24,010 nt of DNA, from the IMG/VR virus record IMGVR_UViG_3300035145_000988, positions 1-24,010 of that record. One strand, written 5' to 3'. Positions 17,704 through 24,010 of the stretch are shown here, in pieces. Every line of letters starts with the position of its first letter. The stretch's first letter is position 1. The notes under the pieces are model-generated. The model was not told the DNA's origin, searched no databases, and saw only the letters and a program-made list of their open reading frames with translations. The position numbers were made by a program, and so were the translations under genes. The stretch is from a virus.

Positions 17704-17717
17704 TATTTATATTTATA
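17704..17717 (-). promoter_or_regulatory. Tandem overlapping T4-type late promoter boxes before gp8
   Basis: On the minus strand the gap between the gp7-like and gp8 genes reads GCTATAAATATAAATAACTC. It holds two copies of TATAAATA (17710-17717 and 17704-17711) that overlap by two bases. TATAAATA is the T4 late promoter -10 box read by the phage sigma factor gp55. The nearer box ends 37 nt before the gp8 ATG. A further TAAATA (17722-17727) overlaps the stop codon of the upstream gene. Promoter activity is inferred. Confidence 0.75.
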
Positions 17718-17724
17718 GCAATAT

Positions 17725-20700
17725 TTAGGTAATTGTATGCGGAACCAACTGTTGTCCATTTGAAATGGTAGTTGGACCCTTAACATGTGTGCATCCAGTA
17801 AATGAATTGGATGTCTTACCAGTGTATTGTATAACTGATCCACCAGAGGTGAATACATATCCAGTTGTTGGGAACAATGTAGTATCTTGTACCTGAACAG
17901 TGGACGGAATTGTTCCAGAACTACTTGTTACAGCAACAGGGTTCTGGATGGATGGTGGTAGTAGATTGAAGTATGCACCAGCGATAGTGTAACTAGACTT
18001 AGCACGCTTAGTGAAGTCTTCAATTCTGAATGCAGGGAAATAAGTAGAGAACTCTAGGATAGAAAGACCAGAAGCATTGGCAACACCATCATCGAAGATG
18101 CCATCAAACATACTAATAGTATGTCCGACATTGGTTCTGGTATACTGTCCAATGTAACCAGTATCAACTCCAAACACGGAGTTTACAACCTGAACTTGTG
18201 TAGTATCTCTCTTGAGAACATAATATAGACCTTGTACATCAATTAGATCAACAGAAGAACCATCTCTCTTGATAACAGGATCTGTAATAAATGCAGTTTC
18301 CTCGTATCCATCGATAACTCCGCCAGGTGGAGGAGTAAGAACAACTTCCAATGCAGACTTGGTAATATCCAACTCTTCAGGAGCAGTTACTTGTCTTTCT
18401 ACCTTTCTTTCAAATCCAGAATCTACAAATCCAGCAGATACCATCGTGACATCGCTTTCACTCTGGATCTCAAGTACACCACCGAATGCAACAGATACAA
18501 GTTCTGGGATCTGTCTAATGAAGGTTCCTGCTAACCATCCTTTCTCGGTTGTTCCTCTTTGTGCTCTATCAACTTTAATGAAACGATCATTTAGTTTCTT
18601 GCTGTAGAATACAACCTCATCTCCAATAAGTAAGAAACCATTAGGATCAAACTTAGTGGTGTCTGGGATGTATACAACTGTCTCACCAGGAGCAAGGTCA
18701 ACCTGTAAGTAAGCAGCAGTCTCAAAGAAGTTGACATTAGACAACGCATCATTAGGAATTAGATTCTCAATAGTGGTTGTGATTGCCTTACTTACTGTCG
18801 AGATAGAATTGACAGTAACGATGTCTTGTACTTCAGCAGATACAACTGTTGCATTGTGGAATGTGTCAATTAATGGAACATTAGCAGCAGATGTCTCCTG
18901 CCAAGACTTAACTTCAATAACATCTCTCTGAGGATCTAATTGTCCACCAATAGAGAATACTTCAATTTCATCTGGTGTGAATACTCTCTCAATATCAATC
19001 TCAGAAGTTGGAATACCAAGAGATACACTAGATCCAGAAGAAATACCAGTAAGACCAGCGTCACTAATCTCACTAATGAAGGAAATGGCATTCATACCAA
19101 ATCCTTGTACTTGAGTGTTAAGATTTAGTGTAACAAGTGATACACCAATGTCTCTTTCACTTAAGATGTCAAATCTTCTAGAAACAATTACCTGTGGTGC
19201 TTCGGTATATCCAGAACCACCATCAATCAAGTCTACACTAATGACTTGACCTTTTGCTACTAGTACATTTGCTCTAGCACCACCACCATTACCATTCTTA
19301 GGAATGAACTTAAGAACAGGTGGTGTATAATATTGATATGCAGTAGGTTGTGTAAGAGGATCGTAACTACGTTGGTTCCAGGTTAGCGATACGACAGAAC
19401 CATTCTCAATAGTGGCAACTACAGCAAGACCTTCACCTCTAGTAATACCAGTATAAGTCTCAATTGAGACTGCTCCATAGATATCATCTGTTAGTTGCTC
19501 TCCAGGTCTACCATCTTTACTTGTAGCAGTTTGTGGTAGTCTCTTGATCTTTCTAAATCCTTCTTCTCCCTCAACACGGATTTGATCTCCGCTGGAGAGT
19601 GACAAGAATGGACTTCTATAAGTCTTACCTAAGAAAGTACCAGACCAAAGAGCATTATCATCCTCAAGAACTTTTCTTCCTAATTCATCTGTCTTATAGA
19701 CAAGATTTATATTTGTATAATTGGCAGCAGCAACAACGAAAGTTCTGTTATAGTATCCTTTTACACCAAATACAAGATCGAGAGTTTCGTCAATACTAGC
19801 ATTTTGAGACTTTAGATCCCATGCTAAAGTATTGCCAGAAGCAAACAAGTTAGATACTTCACCAATGACATTAAATGTGCCGTCTGCTTTTACTTGCCAT
19901 ACATGAATAGGTGAACCAATCTTATCTCCCATCCAAGAATAAGTTTGATATGGAGAGAGTATAGAACTATCAAAATCTATTTCAAGTCTTGCTCTAGCAA
20001 AATATGTGTCTGGAGCATAGTCATAGATGTTGAGAATTTGACCTACGTCTCTACCATAGAGGTAGCGCATGTCAATCTTAACTTCTGGTTGAATAGGAAC
20101 ATTAAAGAAAATGTTTGGACCAGAGATTGTATATGACTGTCTTTCACCTTTCTGTTGTAATACACCATCGAGGAAGACATATAAGTTGTCTTCACTTTCA
20201 ATATTTTGTACAGTATTGTCTTCTACATCCAAAATTAGGAACGGACCAGTTCTTACACCATTGACTAGAGCATAATCAATAGTAAGTCTCTTATAGTTAC
20301 CAACACCAATACCAACAACTTTTTCTACAGCAGTTGGTTCGCCAATAGACTTAGCACCTAGGTCTTGATCCCAAATAGGAGCAACATCAAACTTAATCAA
20401 GTTTGGAATTACACTTCTATCAATGAAGTATGCATCAAAGAGTGGATAATTTTCTGTATACTTAGGTCTCTGTAATACTGCATTGATAGTAAGGAAAAGA
20501 TTTTCATCTTCCTCAAGTTTTACAGGACTACCATTATCCCAATACAATTCAAAATCTTTGGTTTCTCCGTCAATAAAATCAGGTAGAGATCTTGTTACGT
20601 CTTCTTGTTCTAAAATGTCTCTAACATTTGCAAACAAAGAATCTGTTGCAGAAACAACATCATCACACTCACCTACTGGTAGAATTGGATCTCCAATAAT

Positions 20701-23700
20701 ATGAATATTACTGTATGTTAGTTTTGCTGCCCAGTTTCCTGGTCTGTTTAAGTTTTGCTTAGTTTCAACAACATAACCAGGACCATATCTCATAATATCT
20801 TTACTGATGCTAGAGAAAGTCATGAGAGAACTTTCAACATCTGCACACAATGGCGTTAGATTATCAATTAGAACATCAGGATCAGTAACTTGACCTAAGT
20901 TTCTCATTGCCAAGATCATTTGATCTCTAGCATAGTCAAAAATTAGATCCATACCATCGAGACTGTTAATACCACCATCAGTAGTAATCTTACGGATTTC
21001 TCCATCAGGATATCCAGTCTCAACCCAGAAATCTAGTCTTGTGTTTTGAACTAGTCTTTGGTTACCACCATATCTTAGGTGATACACAATATCATCAATT
21101 TGTCTTCCAATAAGTTTTTCGCAAAGTGCAGCACTTACTGCAGTATTGACATTAGCAGCACGATAACTTTCTGTAGCACTAATAATAAATGATCTATTGA
21201 GATTAATTAGTGTTCCAGCATCATAGAACGTTCCGTTGTTTAGATTGCTCCAAGAGAACGTTGCTTGGTCTGTACCAGAGAAAGATACACCAACACTAAC
21301 TGTTTGTCCAGGTGGAACAGAGAATGTATTACCAGGAGCAACAGATGCTGTACTGGTTGGTAGAACTCCAGTGGTTCCACCTCCAGACAATGGAGTGTTA
21401 CCTGCAGGAACACCACCGCCACCAGCAGAGTTTGCTAGAGCAGCACGACTGAGAGTAATTTGTGTATCACTATCGATAGAAACAACTTTAGTTCCTTCTG
21501 GATATGCTCTACCAGAACTTACATACATGCCAATAGCAATGTTGTCAGTGCTGCTGACATTCATTACTGTAGAACCTTGGATGTATGTGATATTTACATC
21601 AATGTAATCCCAGTTTCTGATAGCAAGTTTTGCTAGTCTAGTAGCATAAGAGAAAATATCAGTAGAAGCAGATCTATTGTTTTGAATATACAGATATTCG
21701 CTATCTGAATTGAAGATAGATGTATAATCAATCGTCTTGATATTTCCACCAAAACGAAGATCATGATCATATGCTTCTAAGATAGATCTAATGTTTCTTT
21801 GATAATCATCAGTCTTAGTTGCCCAATCTAGGGATGGATGAGTTGCTCTTGCATAACCAAGAGTTTCATCAATAATAAAGTCGGTATTTCTTTCAATTTG
21901 ATTTGCAGCATCAATCCATCTACCATTACGCTGGTAAATATTTTTTAATTTTCTAAAGTGTTTATCGTTGTATTGGTTATCCTTAAATGCAACGTACTTG
22001 GCATAGAAGTTAACACCACCATACTTAGTGACATCAGTTGTTCCTTCACCAGTCTGCTTTTGATTTGCTCCTAGTGGTGGAGCAGAGAATGTAATTTGAC
22101 TACCAGAAACAGTGTATGAAACACCAGGATCTTGTAGTACACCATCTAAAGTAACAATCAAATTTTTCTCATCATATGGAGTAAACACTGTATCTGTGTT
22201 TACATTCCTAAGATCAAATGTTGTCTTTCCTTGTAATCTTCCATCTCCATCATAGTATCCAGTAAATGGATTTTTAAAATACCATGGTTTAGGAAGTTGT
22301 GGTGCTGGTGGATTGGTAACATCATCATAATAACCAGGAGTGTTATTGAAAATCCTAACCTCAAAGGCAAGCATTTCATTAAACAGGAATTCACTTGCAG
22401 CAGCAGATCCTTGTGCTTTACGAATTCTTTGGTTCTCTACTTTCTGTAGAGTTTGAGTTACAACTCTGGTTGTGTTCTCAACAGTAATTCTATTCTTTTC
22501 AGGATCCCATAGTTGTAAGATAGTAAAATGATCTGCCTTTGGCATTTCTGCTGGCATTTCAGTTGTAGCAGTTGCTTCAATATCTACTTGTCCAAATAAC
22601 TGGAAACCAGCAGGGTGAGTAGTAGACTTGATTAGTTCACGCCATTGATCAATTGGTGTTTTAGACTTAACAACGTAAGAGTAATCTTGATAGAAATAAC
22701 TATCTAATACTTTCTGATTAGATACACCTAAACGTCCTCTATCAGACTTGAAGTATCCAATATTGTCATAGAAAGAAGCAATATCCTCACTGAACGTAGT
22801 AACATAAACTTTGCGAACTGTGCCACGAGCATTTGGACCAGCACCTCTAATTTCTACATTCTCTCTAACAATACCAGTTACACTTCTAAGTTTTAGTAGA
22901 TTAGATCCTTTTCTCCATTCAGTTACAGTTGCTCTGAATACTTCTACACCATTAACAGTTTGTGTAACAAGCTCACCTTTTCTATATGATGTGTTATTGT
23001 TCTTTGCAACAGTGACAATATAGTTGGATGAAAATGTAGAAGATACTGTTTTATCTAAGTGGAAAGAACCACCATTGTTAGTAATAGAAATACTTCTAGG
23101 AATACCAATTGTTGTACTATCTACATATGCCTCAACATCTCCCTCAACAATTGCTACTTCAGGAGTAAATGTATATCCTCTACCAGGATTGTCTACAACA
23201 ATAGAGAAGATCTCACCATTTCTAACAACAACTTTGAAAGTTGCATTTACACCATCACCATTAGTAATGATTACTTTTGGGTTTGAATAATTTGATCCTT
23301 TGTTGGTTACATCAATACCGACGATAGTTTGAGATGCTTGATCAAATAGAACAGTTGCAGTTGCTCTAAACTTTTCATTAGGATCAACGCCATCAATGAC
23401 TGGAACTTTCTTATAATTTAATCCAAGGTTCGTGATTGCATAACTGTTAATCTCACCAACAGCGAACTGACCAGTAGTAGTATAAGAAATGGATCCAGAA
23501 CCATCCCAAAGAGGCTCACTATCAATATCATAAACAAAACGAGTTGATGTAACATAGTTAACTGTCTTGACACCTTGTAGTGGATCTGTTATAATTCTAA
23601 GAGACTTGCCCTCGGCATTTACAATGCCTTTATTATCAAAATAGTAGAAGTTGGTGAAGTCTGTGCCTACCTTCTTACTATAGTTGTTGGATGCTAATCT

Positions 23701-24010
23701 AGCACCAAAACCAAACTTGACATCAGTGAAAGCGCCAGGGTTTCCTGGTAGAACTGTCGAGGCAGTCTTTTCTAATGTTTTTAAATTATAACTCTTACTA
23801 GGAGACATATCAAAGTAAGTCCCAGTGAGAGAAGAGTGAGACGTGTCAAACGTATACTTGTAAAACTCCTGTACATTGATATCTGGATTAGGAGTGAATG
23901 TAGTATTGTCTTCAGAGAATTCAAACTTATAGATTAGAGAACCAACAGAATCAATACTTACTAGTCTATCTTGAGAACTAACATCAAAGAAACTAGAACT
24001 AGGAGTTAGT
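17725..24010 (-). CDS. Giant gp7-like baseplate wedge protein (partial; N-terminus beyond right edge)
   Basis: The frame stays open from its TAA at 17725-17727 to the right edge, giving 2,094 visible residues. The ATG at 23806-23808 is therefore an internal Met; the 67 codons before it read as ordinary protein. About 22590-22700 encodes SYVVKSKTPIDQW followed by HPAGFQLFG, which aligns with T4 gp7 RSYYVMKIKSNLPSSRW and HPVGFGFIA. Gene order (directly before gp8) agrees. In T4, gp7 is the large wedge subunit of the baseplate. T4 gp7 has about 1,032 residues and ends soon after this stretch; here about 1,600 residues follow. They include three LDGVLQ-type segments, two helical (L/D)R(F/Y)GGN segments (about 21800 and 21070), one GM/SIDS repeat (21430-21590), several GxGY repeats, and two C-terminal DTTxF modules (18505-18660, 17760-17905). 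The gp7 call is sound for the middle; the function of the extension is unknown. Confidence 0.82.
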   Translation of the reverse strand, partial: LTPSSSFFDVSSQDRLVSIDSVGSLIYKFEFSEDNTTFTPNPDINVQEFYKYTFDTSHSSLTGTYFDMSPSKSYNLKTLEKTASTVLPGNPGAFTDVKFGFGARLASNNYSKKVGTDFTNFYYFDNKGIVNAEGKSLRIITDPLQGVKTVNYVTSTRFVYDIDSEPLWDGSGSISYTTTGQFAVGEINSYAITNLGLNYKKVPVIDGVDPNEKFRATATVLFDQASQTIVGIDVTNKGSNYSNPKVIITNGDGVNATFKVVVRNGEIFSIVVDNPGRGYTFTPEVAIVEGDVEAYVDSTTIGIPRSISITNNGGSFHLDKTVSSTFSSNYIVTVAKNNNTSYRKGELVTQTVNGVEVFRATVTEWRKGSNLLKLRSVTGIVRENVEIRGAGPNARGTVRKVYVTTFSEDIASFYDNIGYFKSDRGRLGVSNQKVLDSYFYQDYSYVVKSKTPIDQWRELIKSTTHPAGFQLFGQVDIEATATTEMPAEMPKADHFTILQLWDPEKNRITVENTTRVVTQTLQKVENQRIRKAQGSAAASEFLFNEMLAFEVRIFNNTPGYYDDVTNPPAPQLPKPWYFKNPFTGYYDGDGRLQGKTTFDLRNVNTDTVFTPYDEKNLIVTLDGVLQDPGVSYTVSGSQITFSAPPLGANQKQTGEGTTDVTKYGGVNFYAKYVAFKDNQYNDKHFRKLKNIYQRNGRWIDAANQIERNTDFIIDETLGYARATHPSLDWATKTDDYQRNIRSILEAYDHDLRFGGNIKTIDYTSIFNSDSEYLYIQNNRSASTDIFSYATRLAKLAIRNWDYIDVNITYIQGSTVMNVSSTDNIAIGMYVSSGRAYPEGTKVVSIDSDTQITLSRAALANSAGGGGVPAGNTPLSGGGTTGVLPTSTASVAPGNTFSVPPGQTVSVGVSFSGTDQATFSWSNLNNGTFYDAGTLINLNRSFIISATESYRAANVNTAVSAALCEKLIGRQIDDIVYHLRYGGNQRLVQNTRLDFWVETGYPDGEIRKITTDGGINSLDGMDLIFDYARDQMILAMRNLGQVTDPDVLIDNLTPLCADVESSLMTFSSISKDIMRYGPGYVVETKQNLNRPGNWAAKLTYSNIHIIGDPILPVGECDDVVSATDSLFANVRDILEQEDVTRSLPDFIDGETKDFELYWDNGSPVKLEEDENLFLTINAVLQRPKYTENYPLFDAYFIDRSVIPNLIKFDVAPIWDQDLGAKSIGEPTAVEKVVGIGVGNYKRLTIDYALVNGVRTGPFLILDVEDNTVQNIESEDNLYVFLDGVLQQKGERQSYTISGPNIFFNVPIQPEVKIDMRYLYGRDVGQILNIYDYAPDTYFARARLEIDFDSSILSPYQTYSWMGDKIGSPIHVWQVKADGTFNVIGEVSNLFASGNTLAWDLKSQNASIDETLDLVFGVKGYYNRTFVVAAANYTNINLVYKTDELGRKVLEDDNALWSGTFLGKTYRSPFLSLSSGDQIRVEGEEGFRKIKRLPQTATSKDGRPGEQLTDDIYGAVSIETYTGITRGEGLAVVATIENGSVVSLTWNQRSYDPLTQPTAYQYYTPPVLKFIPKNGNGGGARANVLVAKGQVISVDLIDGGSGYTEAPQVIVSRRFDILSERDIGVSLVTLNLNTQVQGFGMNAISFISEISDAGLTGISSGSSVSLGIPTSEIDIERVFTPDEIEVFSIGGQLDPQRDVIEVKSWQETSAANVPLIDTFHNATVVSAEVQDIVTVNSISTVSKAITTTIENLIPNDALSNVNFFETAAYLQVDLAPGETVVYIPDTTKFDPNGFLLIGDEVVFYSKKLNDRFIKVDRAQRGTTEKGWLAGTFIRQIPELVSVAFGGVLEIQSESDVTMVSAGFVDSGFERKVERQVTAPEELDITKSALEVVLTPPPGGVIDGYEETAFITDPVIKRDGSSVDLIDVQGLYYVLKRDTTQVQVVNSVFGVDTGYIGQYTRTNVGHTISMFDGIFDDGVANASGLSILEFSTYFPAFRIEDFTKRAKSSYTIAGAYFNLLPPSIQNPVAVTSSSGTIPSTVQVQDTTLFPTTGYVFTSGGSVIQYTGKTSNSFTGCTHVKGPTTISNGQQLVPHTIT

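Noticed and set aside
21236-21607. Plus-strand open frame of 123 codons
   Set aside because: It is antisense to the GM/SIDS repeat and proline-rich linker of the gp7-like gene; its proline-rich content follows from the glycine/threonine codons opposite.
17725-23808. Met at 23806-23808 as the true start of the gp7-like protein
   Set aside because: The same frame continues without a stop to 24010, and the residues before the Met look like normal coding sequence; the real start is outside the window.
1-24010. Prophage or bacterial chromosome context
   Set aside because: No host gene, integrase, attachment site or tRNA is seen, and gene packing and late boxes fit a lytic T4-like phage, although the window alone cannot exclude an integrated copy.

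Overview
The window is a block of virion structural genes from a T4-like myovirus. The large protein families and AT-rich composition point to a marine T4-like phage, most likely a cyanophage of Synechococcus or Prochlorococcus. That host call is inference from family resemblance; a T4-like phage of another marine host, such as Pelagibacter, is not excluded. All genes lie on the minus strand, so transcription runs from high to low coordinates. There is almost no non-coding DNA: the longest gap is 58 bp. I see no tRNA, metabolic gene, lysis gene, mobile element or CRISPR array.

Layout in the direction of transcription. (1) 24010-17725 is a giant baseplate wedge protein that runs in from the right edge. 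It contains a stretch matching the C-terminal part of T4 gp7, followed by about 1,600 further residues. (2) 17666-15852 encodes a 604-residue homologue of T4 gp8 with extra internal modules. (3) 15802-7706 encodes a 2,698-residue structural protein at the position T4 uses for gp9/gp10. (4) 7696-7490 is a 68-residue protein with a C-terminal coiled coil. (5) 7503-2362 is a 1,713-residue fibre-like mosaic protein with two cupredoxin-like domains and tandem fibre repeats. (6) 2360-1860 is a 166-residue beta-rich protein. (7) 1819-1 is a fibre or tailspike-like protein with a beta-helix segment, and it runs out of the left edge. Genes 1 and 7 are partial; both frames were read by hand to the window edges.

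The gene 7-gene 8 order matches the T4 baseplate cluster, so the block probably encodes the baseplate wedge plus the fibre-like proteins attached to it. T4-type late promoter boxes (TATAAATA, or the variant CTAAATA) occur in all three gaps over 30 bp, 31-37 nt before the next start codon. This suggests three late transcription units: gp8 alone or onward, 2698-68-1713-166, and the left-edge gene.

The most striking feature is modularity. A few short beta-rich modules recur across neighbouring genes that are otherwise unrelated: a GxGY repeat, a GM/SIDS repeat, a GE...GxV module and an LDGVLQ module. One domain of the 1,713-residue protein carries a complete His/Cys/His/Met set in type-1 copper order. 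A second copy in the same protein has lost all four residues and is split by an inserted repeat.
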